From Nocardia mangyaensis (GTDB taxonomy: Bacteria > Actinomycetota > Actinomycetes > Mycobacteriales > Mycobacteriaceae), in contig NZ_CP018082.1 of the NCBI RefSeq assembly GCF_001886715.1, positions 4,898,001 through 4,962,000 of the forward strand: DNA of 64,000 nt. The letters are read 5' to 3'. The first letter of the stretch is position 1, and the number at the start of each line of letters is the position of its first letter. The notes beneath the pieces are model-generated. The model did no database searches and was not told where the DNA came from. It saw only the letters and a list, made by a program, of their open reading frames with translations. Positions 44,800-52,847 of the stretch are shown here, piece after piece. The position numbers were made by a program, and so were the translations under genes.

Positions 44800-45651
44800 T
44801 CAGCTGAACGGACCGATACCCGTCAGCGGGTTGCCGCCGTGCAGGAACCAGTAGGTGCCGATGGCGGCGGCAAGGGCCAGCAGGACCACGACACCGGAGC
44901 CGTAGGCGGGGCGGGTGGCCCAGCCTCGGGTGCGGTCGAGGGACCAGCGGCCGGGGCCGGTGAGGATGATCGCCAGAGCCGAGCCGGCCAGGATCGAATC
45001 GAGTTCGACGCCGGTGGGGGTACCCGCGTTGTATTGGAAGCCCGGGTACATGCCCTGCTTCCACATCCACGCGGTCGCGATGGTGGCCAGCACGGCGCCC
45101 GCGGCGAGCGGGGTGGCCAGTCCGATGACCAGCAGGATGCCGCCGCCCAGTTCACCGGCGATGACCAGGGCGGTCGCCAGCGACGGGTAGTCCCAGCCGC
45201 CGCCTTCCATCATCGACTTGGTGCCGTCGAGGCCGGGGCCGTGGAACCAGCCGGTCAGCTTCTGCAGGCCGTGGTAGATGAAGGTGTAGCCGACCACCAG
45301 GCGCAGCACGAACAGGCCGAGATCGAGGGTGCCGCGGCGCGGTTCGCGGGCGCGGCGCTGCAGCCGGACCGCACCCGCGGAGGCGGCGGTCGCGGGCGGG
45401 ATGGTGGCGTAGCCGTAGCTGTCGTCGCCACCGCCGCCGGCCGGCGCGCCCGCGGTGGGCACCTCGTCACCGGGGTCGAGGCCGAGATCCTCGTCGGTGT
45501 GCGGAATGTCCTTGCGCAGGTCCGCCGTCGGCATCTGCGTGGTCGGCGAATCATAGGGGCTGGTCACCGGGCGACCAGCCGACGACGCAGGCGGTCCGGC
45601 CTGCGCCGATCCGTCCGCCGTCGGAGTGTCGTCGTTCGACTTGTCGGTCAC
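44800..45651 (-). CDS. DoxX-family membrane protein
   Basis: Protein of 283 residues. A polar, proline- and acid-rich cytoplasmic region (residues 1-105) is followed by four to five transmembrane helices. The DoxX pattern is readable in LGLFVLRLVVGYTFIYHGLQ with KLTGWF next, and in GELGGGILLVIGLATPLAA. It matches Rv3005c, which I recall as part of a membrane oxidoreductase complex in mycobacteria with superoxide dismutase and a thiol partner. Those partners are not in the window. It is convergent with ilvD and divergent from lppZ. Confidence 0.85.
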   Translation of the reverse strand: MTDKSNDDTPTADGSAQAGPPASSAGRPVTSPYDSPTTQMPTADLRKDIPHTDEDLGLDPGDEVPTAGAPAGGGGDDSYGYATIPPATAASAGAVRLQRRAREPRRGTLDLGLFVLRLVVGYTFIYHGLQKLTGWFHGPGLDGTKSMMEGGGWDYPSLATALVIAGELGGGILLVIGLATPLAAGAVLATIATAWMWKQGMYPGFQYNAGTPTGVELDSILAGSALAIILTGPGRWSLDRTRGWATRPAYGSGVVVLLALAAAIGTYWFLHGGNPLTGIGPFS

Positions 45652-45741
45652 CGACCCACCTTATGACGTGTGATCGCGGTGCGCCCCTCTTCCCGGCATC
45701 AGGCGTGTCAGCCCCGCTCGACTGCCGGTAACGTCTCTGGC

Positions 45742-46863
45742 ATGAGGTCGGGAATCACGGTTCGCGTGGCAGTCGGGGTGGCGGTGGGGGCCGTGCTGGT
45801 CGCGGGGTGCGCCCGTTTCGACGAGTCGGCGTCGAGCCCGTTCACCACCGAACCGTCGCTGGGTGGTTCCAATGTGGAGCCCCAGCGCCCGCAGGATTCG
45901 CCGTCACAGCCACCGCGACCGACCGGGCCGTGCATCGATCCCGATCCGAACGTCATCGCCACCTGTCTGGACTCGGCGTCCGGGCTGATCGCGGTCGGCG
46001 AGGGCGCGCTGGTGGCCGAGCGGCGCACCGGGCGCATCCTGCGGGTGCTCCCGGTCGACGCGAGCACGCCGCAGGAGCCGCCGGTGGAGGTCGCCGCGCT
46101 CACCGTCGACGGCTCCGGCGACGGCGGCATCTCCGACATCGTGCTCTCGCCCACCTTCGGTGAGGACGGGCTGATGTACGCCTACATCACCACCGGTAGC
46201 GACAACCGGGTGGTGCGCCTGTCACAGGACGGCACTCCCAAGGAGATCCTGACCGGAATCCCCAAGGGCGCCACCGGGAATCGCGGCGCGCTGGAGTGGG
46301 CGACACCGACCCAGCTGATGGTGCTCACCGGTGATGCCGGAAATCCCGGCGCCGCAGCCGATCCCGGCTCGCTCGGCGGCAAGGTGCTGCGGCTGGAATC
46401 GCCGTCCTCGGGCACCAACACCCCGCAGGTCGTCGCCTCCGGGATCGGGACGGCGGGCGACATCTGCCGCGACGGCAAGGACGGCATGTGGGTCACCGAC
46501 CGCACCACTGCCGAGGACCGGCTCCAGCACCTCGGCGCCGACGGCGCCCTGCGCGTCGCCTGGACCTGGCCCGACCGTCCCGGCGTCGGCGGCTGCACCG
46601 CCACCAGTGACGGCGTGGCGGTCGCCCTCGGCGACGGCAAGGCGCTGGCCGCGGTCGGCGCCGACGCCACCACCTTCGCCGTCACCACCGCGCCGACGTT
46701 GATCAGCCAGGACAGGTACGGCAAGCTCCTCGGCGCCACCGCCAGCGCCGACGGCAGCATCTGGGTGACCACCATCAACAAGACCGACGGTGAGCCAGGC
46801 GAATTCGACGACCGCGTCGTGCGCATCCCACCGCCCTCCGGCGGCGCGGGCGGACCGGACTAG
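45742..46863 (+). CDS. lppZ: LppZ-like lipoprotein with sugar-dehydrogenase beta-propeller
   Basis: Lipoprotein of 373 residues. The lipobox VLVAGC puts the acylated cysteine at residue 23. After a Pro/Ser-rich linker comes a six-bladed propeller of the glucose/sorbosone dehydrogenase type (DIVLSPTFGEDGLMYAYIT, TGNRGALEWATPTQLMVLTG). PQQ-binding residues were not traced, so enzyme activity is open. It matches Rv3006 (lppZ) by position. An earlier in-frame ATG at 45670 is rejected because the signal peptide would lie inside. A strong terminator follows. Confidence 0.85.
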   Translation: MRSGITVRVAVGVAVGAVLVAGCARFDESASSPFTTEPSLGGSNVEPQRPQDSPSQPPRPTGPCIDPDPNVIATCLDSASGLIAVGEGALVAERRTGRILRVLPVDASTPQEPPVEVAALTVDGSGDGGISDIVLSPTFGEDGLMYAYITTGSDNRVVRLSQDGTPKEILTGIPKGATGNRGALEWATPTQLMVLTGDAGNPGAAADPGSLGGKVLRLESPSSGTNTPQVVASGIGTAGDICRDGKDGMWVTDRTTAEDRLQHLGADGALRVAWTWPDRPGVGGCTATSDGVAVALGDGKALAAVGADATTFAVTTAPTLISQDRYGKLLGATASADGSIWVTTINKTDGEPGEFDDRVVRIPPPSGGAGGPD

Positions 46864-46877
46864 GCCCACGCACCACC

Positions 46878-46920
46878 ATGGCTGCTCGCGACACCAAAGA
46901 TGTTGCGGGCAGCCATTTTT
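46878..46920 (+). terminator. Intrinsic terminator of lppZ
   Basis: ATGGCTGC (46878-46885) pairs with GCAGCCAT (46909-46916). The stem extends inward for eight more pairs, two of them G-T wobbles, to a CCAAAGA loop, and ends in a T-run (46916-46920). This is the best intrinsic terminator in the window and closes the lppZ unit 15 bp after its stop. Confidence 0.88.
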
Positions 46921-47248
46921 CGCTGTGCTGGTGGACACACCTCGGGCACCTACCGCATCGTCGGGTACTCGATCCGGCGGTCCGCGGCCACGTCCACGTC
47001 GCGCCGCACACACTGCCCGCACGCTGCGAGTTATGCCTTCGGGCATTCGTGCGATCGACGAATCATTCGCTGATGCAACAATTTTCGTGTAGACGCACAG
47101 CTCGCCCTGTGACCCGGATTACGAGGATTCCGGTTTGCTCCGCCCCGGAGTGAAAGTTAAGGTAACCACACTTGTCAGATACAGCAGGGGTCACCGGATC
47201 GAGCAGCAGCTCTCCGATCTATCGAAAGCATCGACTCTAAGGGGCAGC
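46921..47248. promoter_or_regulatory. Upstream region of the 47-55 kb operon, with an iron-box-like site
   Basis: No gene is supported in these 328 bp. They must hold the promoter of the six-gene operon. A palindrome GTTA-AGG-TAAC lies at 47156-47166. In a 19-bp frame (47152-47170) I count 12 matches to the IdeR/DmdR consensus as I remember it, which is below what true boxes normally show. The stretch is noticeably less GC-rich than its surroundings. Confidence 0.35.
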
Positions 47249-47971
47249 ATGATGAACGATCTGGGGATCGCGCATGTCGACGCGCTTCTCTTCGACGTTC
47301 AGGGGACCGCGACGGACTTTCATTCCACCGTCTGCAATACCGCCCGGGCAGTCGCCGGAGACAGATTTCCCGAAATCCACTGGCCCGATTTCGTCAACGA
47401 ATGGCGCAGCGCGTATTTCCGGGAAACATCCCGGCCGCGCGCATCCACCGATCCGTGGAATTCTGTCGCGGCCACCTATCGGGCCACGATGGACGAGCTG
47501 CTCGACGCACACGGCATCGACCTCACCGACGTTGAGCGCGATCTGCTCAGTGACTCGTGGGCCCGGCTCGACCCGTGGCCCGACACCGTTGCCGGACTGC
47601 GCCGGCTCCGCGACCGGTACCTGCTCGCCACCCTGTCCAATGCCGACGTCAGCGCGGTCGTCAGCATCGCAAGGCACGCAAACCTGCCCTGGCATGCGGT
47701 CTTCGCCGCGGAGATGGCCGGGGTGTTCAAGCCGGACCCGGCGATCTACACGATGGCCGCACAGTATCTCGGTCTGCCACCGGAATGCATCATGATGGTG
47801 GCCAGCCACAAGTACGACATCACCGCCGCCGCTCGTCTCGGCTTCCGCACCGCCTTCGTCGCCCGGCCGCTGGAATTCGGCCCCGGCGCTGCCGCCGACA
47901 TCGAATTCTCCGACGAGTTCGATGTCAACGCCACCGATTTCCTGGATCTGGCGAATCAACTGGGCTGTTGA
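47249..47971 (+). CDS. HAD-superfamily hydrolase, haloacid-dehalogenase type II-like
   Basis: Protein of 240 residues. Motif I is LFDVQGT: the nucleophilic Asp is present, but the +2 position is Gln rather than the Asp of phosphatases or the Tyr of dehalogenases. Motif II is LATLSNAD, motif III lysine is in FKPDPAIY, and motif IV is MMVASHKYDITAAARLGF. The last pattern fits the 2-haloacid dehalogenase branch. AAGGGG precedes two adjacent ATGs (47249, 47252); spacing slightly favours the second. First gene of the operon, 112 bp ahead of the desaturase. Its reaction here is unknown. Confidence 0.8.
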   Translation: MMNDLGIAHVDALLFDVQGTATDFHSTVCNTARAVAGDRFPEIHWPDFVNEWRSAYFRETSRPRASTDPWNSVAATYRATMDELLDAHGIDLTDVERDLLSDSWARLDPWPDTVAGLRRLRDRYLLATLSNADVSAVVSIARHANLPWHAVFAAEMAGVFKPDPAIYTMAAQYLGLPPECIMMVASHKYDITAAARLGFRTAFVARPLEFGPGAAADIEFSDEFDVNATDFLDLANQLGC

Positions 47972-48083
47972 CCAACGTCCGTTCCGACAACCTCTTTCAC
48001 ATAGACACGTATTCCGCGGACAGCGCCGTTGCGCACCGAATACGGGTTTCGCTGCCATGCACAAAGGCCTCGAGGAGTTTCTC

Positions 48084-49010
48084 ATGCCGACCACCGATTC
48101 CGCGTCTTTGAAAGCCGAGGCGCAACGATTGCGCCGCGCGCCCGAGCACCAGGCCGCCATCGACGAATTCGACGCCGCCAGCAGGCGGAAAGTATATGGC
48201 CTCAATCTTTTGTTCGTCGCCACGGCGGTGGCGTTCTTCCTCGCCGGACAGACCTGGTGGATGGCCGTTGCCTGCACGCTGGTGAACGGCTTCGTCGCAC
48301 TGCCCTACCTGCGTGTGTTCATCCACTCGGAGGTGCACTGGGGACTGGGCCGCACCGCCTGGCAGACCCGATACCTGCGCTATCTCGCGTTCGCCCCGTA
48401 CCAGGTGCCCTTCGAGGCATACCGGCTCGGCCATTTCGCGCATCACCGCTACGACAACGACGTTCCCGAACGCGGACTCGCCAAAGACCGGCAGTCGACC
48501 TACCTGTACTCCCCCGCGGGCAAGCCGGTGAACTTCCTGGTCTGGGCCGCGCACTACCTGTTCGTCTACCAGTACTTCCATCAGGTCCGCCTGGTGGTCG
48601 GCAAGGCCTCTCGGCGCAAGCTCGCCGAGTTCTTCGCCCAGTTGGCGGTGGTGGTCGCACTCGACGTCGCCCTGCTGATCCTGGTCCCCCGGTTCGCGCT
48701 GTTCGTGCTGATCCCCTCGCTCGCCATTGCCTGGGCGGGCTCGGCGATCGTGCTCTACATGATGCATGACGTGGTGAAAGACGATGCGGTGCACCATCAT
48801 TCGGTCAATTCCTATGCCAAGTTCTTCAATTCCTTCGGCGACAACGACGGACTGCACGTTGTGCATTCGATGCTGCCGTTCCTGCACCCCTATCACGCCC
48901 CGGCCATCGACCGGCTGATCAAGGACGACCTGCACCCCGACCAGGTCGTGCAGGGCCACTACATCACCGAATTCGCCAAACGCCGCATCACCTCGGTCGT
49001 GTCGCGATGA
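48084..49010 (+). CDS. Membrane fatty-acid desaturase-like di-iron enzyme
   Basis: Protein of 308 residues with two long hydrophobic regions (about residues 38-75 and 188-232) and three histidine clusters: HSEVHWG, GHFAHHRYDND and HVVHSMLPFLHPYH. Together they give the eight or more histidines expected of a membrane di-iron desaturase or hydroxylase. GAGGAG (48072-48077) fixes the ATG at 48084 over one nine codons upstream. Its stop overlaps the acyltransferase start by 4 bp. It probably introduces a double bond or hydroxyl into an acyl chain used by the following enzymes. Beta-carotene-hydroxylase-like relatives are an alternative. Confidence 0.8.
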   Translation: MPTTDSASLKAEAQRLRRAPEHQAAIDEFDAASRRKVYGLNLLFVATAVAFFLAGQTWWMAVACTLVNGFVALPYLRVFIHSEVHWGLGRTAWQTRYLRYLAFAPYQVPFEAYRLGHFAHHRYDNDVPERGLAKDRQSTYLYSPAGKPVNFLVWAAHYLFVYQYFHQVRLVVGKASRRKLAEFFAQLAVVVALDVALLILVPRFALFVLIPSLAIAWAGSAIVLYMMHDVVKDDAVHHHSVNSYAKFFNSFGDNDGLHVVHSMLPFLHPYHAPAIDRLIKDDLHPDQVVQGHYITEFAKRRITSVVSR

Positions 49011-50023
49011 CCTCGACCATCACCGCGCCACCGCCGACCCGGGCCAGCGATTACACCCGCGCCTGCACCGAGCAGGTGCTGTTACCGCTGGCCGACAACT
49101 ACTTCCGCGCCGAACTGCACGGCGATCTGTCCGTTCTCGCCGAGGTCGGCCGCCGCCCGGTCATCTTCATCGGCAACCACGCGGGGGCGAGCCTGTCGTG
49201 GGACAACATCGTCTTCGACGCGCTCCTGTGGCGCGCCGCCACGGCCGCCGGGTATCCGACGAAGTTGCAGCGGCTGGTCCACACCACGCTCTACCAGGAC
49301 AAGGTCACTCCGTTCCTGATGCCACGCTGGTGGGAAGCCATGCAGTGCCACGAGGCCACGATGCCCGATTTCGATCGGCTGTGCGCGGACAAGGCCGCGA
49401 TCTTCATCTCCCCCGAAGGCGTGAGCGGCCTGGCGAAAGGCCACCATCGCGCCGACGAGCTCCTGCCGTTCAGCTCGTCGTTCGTGCACATGGCCAAGAA
49501 GCACGGCGCACTCGTGGTTCCGGTGACGGTGTCCAACAGCGCCTATCTGAACCCGTTCACCCGCACCGTCGGCTGGATCAACCGGCTCGCGCGCCGCCTG
49601 TTCGGGCTGCCTTTCCTGCCGCTGGGACCGACGTTGCCGATGATTCTGCTGCCCCGCAACTTCATCGGCGCGATGCCTGCCCAGCTGCGCTACCGGGTAC
49701 ACGCCCCGATCGACTTCAGCGACCGGGGTGCCGACGACATCGCGGTCAACCGCGAGCAGGCCGAGCAGCTGCGTGTCTACATGGAACGCGAGGTCGTCCG
49801 GGGCAACGACCCGGCCGCGGTGGCCATGCCGATCGCGCGGGCCTGGCGGACTCGGTGGAACGCGCCGGGTGCCAACCCCTTCCAGTACTACCGAACGTTC
49901 TGGGAGCACCGACTCGGGCGCCCGCTCACCCGCGGTGAGCGAGTCGCCTTCTCCACCCCCGTCCTCGGATACCCGATGATCCGGCGACGCATTCAGCGAG
50001 GGAGCCTTCGATGTGCGGGTTGA
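49007..50023 (+). CDS. PlsC/LPLAT-like acyltransferase
   Basis: Protein of 338 residues. Motif I is NHAGASLSWD (the His-x4-6-Asp pair of lysophospholipid acyltransferases) and motif III is ISPEGVSG in place of the more usual FPEGTRS. A hydrophobic stretch (RLFGLPFLPLGPTLPMILLP) may associate with the membrane. LPLAT relatives can also acylate amino groups, as in ornithine lipid synthesis, so the acceptor need not be glycerol. It is coupled by a 4-bp overlap to the desaturase and by a 13-bp overlap to the asparagine-synthetase homologue, which argues for a joint product. Confidence 0.8.
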   Translation: MTSTITAPPPTRASDYTRACTEQVLLPLADNYFRAELHGDLSVLAEVGRRPVIFIGNHAGASLSWDNIVFDALLWRAATAAGYPTKLQRLVHTTLYQDKVTPFLMPRWWEAMQCHEATMPDFDRLCADKAAIFISPEGVSGLAKGHHRADELLPFSSSFVHMAKKHGALVVPVTVSNSAYLNPFTRTVGWINRLARRLFGLPFLPLGPTLPMILLPRNFIGAMPAQLRYRVHAPIDFSDRGADDIAVNREQAEQLRVYMEREVVRGNDPAAVAMPIARAWRTRWNAPGANPFQYYRTFWEHRLGRPLTRGERVAFSTPVLGYPMIRRRIQRGSLRCAG

Positions 50024-51864
50024 ACGCGATCGTCTGGTGGGGCGCCGACACCACCGTCGACGACGTCACCGATGCGGTACGGCAGATGAACACCCGTCTG
50101 GACCATCGTGGTCCCGATGCCGACGGCGTGTGGACCGGTGCGAATGTCGCGATCGGGCACACCCGGCTCCGGGTCATCGATCTGGAGGGGGGCGTCCAAC
50201 CGGTGGTCACCGAGGCCGCGGTGCTGGCGTTCAACGGTGAGATCTACAACTACCGTGAACTACGCGTCGAGCTCGCCGATCTCGGCCACTCCTTCACCGA
50301 CGACAGCGACACCGATGTGCTGCGCGCCGCCCTCGAGCAGTGGGGCGAACAGGCGGTCGACCATCTCAACGGCGACTTCGCCTTCATCTGGTACGACCGG
50401 ACCGCACAGCGGCTGCTCCTGGGGCGCGACCGGCTCGGGGTCAAGCCGCTCTACCTCAAGACCGGCCCCTACTTCGCGATCATCTCCTCCGAGCTCAAGG
50501 GCATACTCGCGGCCGAGGAGCGGCTGATCCCCGGCAGCACACCGTCGCTGGATCGCACGGGTTTCCTGCAGACGCTGCTGTACGGCAACCCGGTGCCGCC
50601 GACGACGTTCTACGACGGTGTCGAGGCGCTGCGCGGCGGCGAACAGGCGATCCTGTGCGCCCGGTCCGGCCTGGTGAGCAAGACCCGCTACTGGGAACTG
50701 GGCGACCAGGATTGTGCCGATGACCGGGATCGAGCTCAGCGCACCGTAGCCGAGCTGCTCGCCGACTCGGTCGCGCTGCGCATGCGTTCGGACGTGGACT
50801 ACTCGGTGATGCTCAGCGGCGGTCTCGACTCCTCGCTGGTGGCCTACCTGTCCGGTGAGGTGGGCACGGGCACGAGGGCCTACACGATCGGCGAGGACCG
50901 GCGCGAGGAGTACACCGCCAAGAGTTTCATGAACGGTTCGGACCTGTCGTTCGCGCGCACCGTCGCCGCGGAGGCCGGGCACGCGCTCAAGGAGTTCGAC
51001 GAACTCGCCGGTGACGTCGTGGAATACGTCCGTCGCTGCGCCCGTGCCCGCGACGGCCTGGTGACTCTGGCCAGTGAGGTCTCGATGCTCAAACTCTTCG
51101 AGCGGATCGCCGACTCGGACACGGTCGTGCTGTCCGGGGACGGCGCCGACGAGGTGTTCCTCGGCTACTTCATGCAGATCGACACCTCCGGTGAGGTCGG
51201 GCCGTACTATTCCTCGCCACGTGCCCGGTTCGCTTTCGCCCTGCTCAATCCGGGCTTCATCGGGCCGCTGGCGGCCGCTCGCACGGTGCGCCGCCGATTC
51301 GACGAGGACCTGGCCCACCTGCCCGCTCGGGTGCGCACCGACAAACGCAGGCTGATGCACTATCTGCAGCTGCGGTTCACGCTGCCGTATCTGCTCGATC
51401 GCGCCGACCGGCTCAGTGCCGCGAAGTCGCTCGAGCTGCGGGTTCCCTACTGCGACCATCGGATCGCCGAGTACGTCTTCGGGCTCTCCGATGACCTGAA
51501 ATACACGACGGCGGAGAAGAAGCTGCTGCGTGACAGCTTCGCCGGACGGTTCAACGACGAGGTCGTGTACCGCAAGAAGAGCGTCTTCCCCTTCTCCGAG
51601 GACGAGTCACAGCTCGAGGAGCTGCGTGCCGAGGTCGCCGCGATCTGCGCCCGCCACCGCCGCGACGCCGGTCTGGTCGCTCAGGTCTACCGCTTGCCGT
51701 TGCTGACCGCGATGGTGGCCAACCGCACGGTCTTCGGCCAGCTGGTCCGGGTACTGGGCACCTTCTATCTGCAGGCGTTCCTGTGCCAGATCATCTCGAT
51801 GGACACCCTCGGCAGCGAGTACGGACTCTCGACCGGTCCGGCCACATCTACCCACCGCAAGTGA
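50011..51864 (+). CDS. Glutamine-dependent asparagine synthetase homologue
   Basis: Protein of 617 residues with both AsnB domains. The N-terminal glutaminase is complete: Cys2 nucleophile, DHRGPD (31-36), NGEIYN (75-80) and the DSDTD loop (98-102). The synthetase domain has the PP-loop SGGLDSS (269-275) and SGDGADE (375-381). It should use glutamine and ATP to amidate a carboxylate through an acyl-adenylate. The intact Cys2 separates it from beta-lactam synthetases, which have lost glutaminase activity. In this operon the substrate may be a small acyl or amino acid rather than free aspartate. GAGGGAG precedes the ATG. Confidence 0.88.
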   Translation: MCGLNAIVWWGADTTVDDVTDAVRQMNTRLDHRGPDADGVWTGANVAIGHTRLRVIDLEGGVQPVVTEAAVLAFNGEIYNYRELRVELADLGHSFTDDSDTDVLRAALEQWGEQAVDHLNGDFAFIWYDRTAQRLLLGRDRLGVKPLYLKTGPYFAIISSELKGILAAEERLIPGSTPSLDRTGFLQTLLYGNPVPPTTFYDGVEALRGGEQAILCARSGLVSKTRYWELGDQDCADDRDRAQRTVAELLADSVALRMRSDVDYSVMLSGGLDSSLVAYLSGEVGTGTRAYTIGEDRREEYTAKSFMNGSDLSFARTVAAEAGHALKEFDELAGDVVEYVRRCARARDGLVTLASEVSMLKLFERIADSDTVVLSGDGADEVFLGYFMQIDTSGEVGPYYSSPRARFAFALLNPGFIGPLAAARTVRRRFDEDLAHLPARVRTDKRRLMHYLQLRFTLPYLLDRADRLSAAKSLELRVPYCDHRIAEYVFGLSDDLKYTTAEKKLLRDSFAGRFNDEVVYRKKSVFPFSEDESQLEELRAEVAAICARHRRDAGLVAQVYRLPLLTAMVANRTVFGQLVRVLGTFYLQAFLCQIISMDTLGSEYGLSTGPATSTHRK

Positions 51865-51875
51865 AAGGTGTTCCG

Positions 51876-52847
51876 ATGCAAGACAACAGCTTCGCCGAGC
51901 GCTTCCCCGTGCACGCGATGCGGGGGGACGCCACAGCGGTCCGCGAGTATCTGCGCACCACCGCGCGGGCCGAGTTGCTCGAACACGGCGCGGTGCTCCT
52001 GCGCGACACCGGACTCACCGAAACCGGTGAGCTGGAATCGATGTCGCGTGAGCTGATGAGCACGCTCTACGAGGCCTACACCGGCGGTGTCGTACCGCGA
52101 TCGAACCATTCGCGGTACGTGTTCAGCTCGACGGAGCTCAACGGCCTGTTCAATCTCAAACTGCACAACGAGATGGCGTATCAGCGCAACTATCCGCGCT
52201 ACATCACCTTCTTCTGTGAGACACCGAGCCGGTGGGGCGGGCAGACGCCGATCGCGCACGAGAGCGACATCCAGCGCGAACTGGGCGGTGAGTTCGGTGC
52301 GCGGATCGCGGGCGACAACGTCGTCTACACCCGCCGATATCTGTCGCGGGACCGCCATCCGTCACGGGTGCGCCGGTTCCCCTCGATGTTCGTGTCCTGG
52401 CAGGATTCCTTCGGCACCGAGGACCGGGCCGAGGTGGAAACGAAATGCGCCGAACTGGAACTGAAGTTCGAGTGGTCCGCCGAGGAGACGCTCGAGGTGC
52501 GCTCGGTGCTCCCGGTGTTCCGCACGCTGCCCGAGACCGGCCGCGAGGTGTTCTTCAATCAGGTACTGACGCAGAACTTCAGCCGGGGCGGCCTGGGCAC
52601 GGCCGGATACGCGGCGCATCGGCTGTTCGGTTTCAGCACCGCCTCCGCGCCGCGCCACTCCGCCTTCGAACGCGAGGGCGAACTCACCAGTGCTGATGTC
52701 GCCACCCTCAATCGCGCCTATACCAGGGCCGAGGTGTCGTTCCGGTGGCGGCGGGGCGACTGGATGCTGGTCGACAATCTCCAGGCGATGCACGCGCGCA
52801 GGCGGTTCCTCGGTGAACGATCGATCTGGGTTGTGATGGGCGAGTGA
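51876..52847 (+). CDS. TauD/clavaminate-synthase-like Fe(II)/2-oxoglutarate oxygenase
   Basis: Oxygenase of 323 residues on a double-stranded beta-helix. The metal triad reads His97-x-Glu99 (LHNEMAYQ) and His306 (DNLQAMHARR), with the 2-oxoglutarate-binding arginine at 314/315-like position in FLGERSIWVVM. Glutamate in place of the common aspartate is a mark of the clavaminate synthase, AsnO and VioC group, which hydroxylate or desaturate amino-acid side chains. YPRYITFFCETP followed by GGQTPIA is typical TauD text. It follows the asparagine-synthetase homologue by 11 bp and overlaps the exporter by 4 bp. Confidence 0.87.
   Translation: MQDNSFAERFPVHAMRGDATAVREYLRTTARAELLEHGAVLLRDTGLTETGELESMSRELMSTLYEAYTGGVVPRSNHSRYVFSSTELNGLFNLKLHNEMAYQRNYPRYITFFCETPSRWGGQTPIAHESDIQRELGGEFGARIAGDNVVYTRRYLSRDRHPSRVRRFPSMFVSWQDSFGTEDRAEVETKCAELELKFEWSAEETLEVRSVLPVFRTLPETGREVFFNQVLTQNFSRGGLGTAGYAAHRLFGFSTASAPRHSAFEREGELTSADVATLNRAYTRAEVSFRWRRGDWMLVDNLQAMHARRRFLGERSIWVVMGE

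Noticed and set aside
50011..51864. Beta-lactam synthetase assignment for the AsnB-like protein
   Set aside because: The glutaminase nucleophile Cys2 and its partner motifs are intact, unlike beta-lactam synthetases. Only the AsnB-like assignment is supported.
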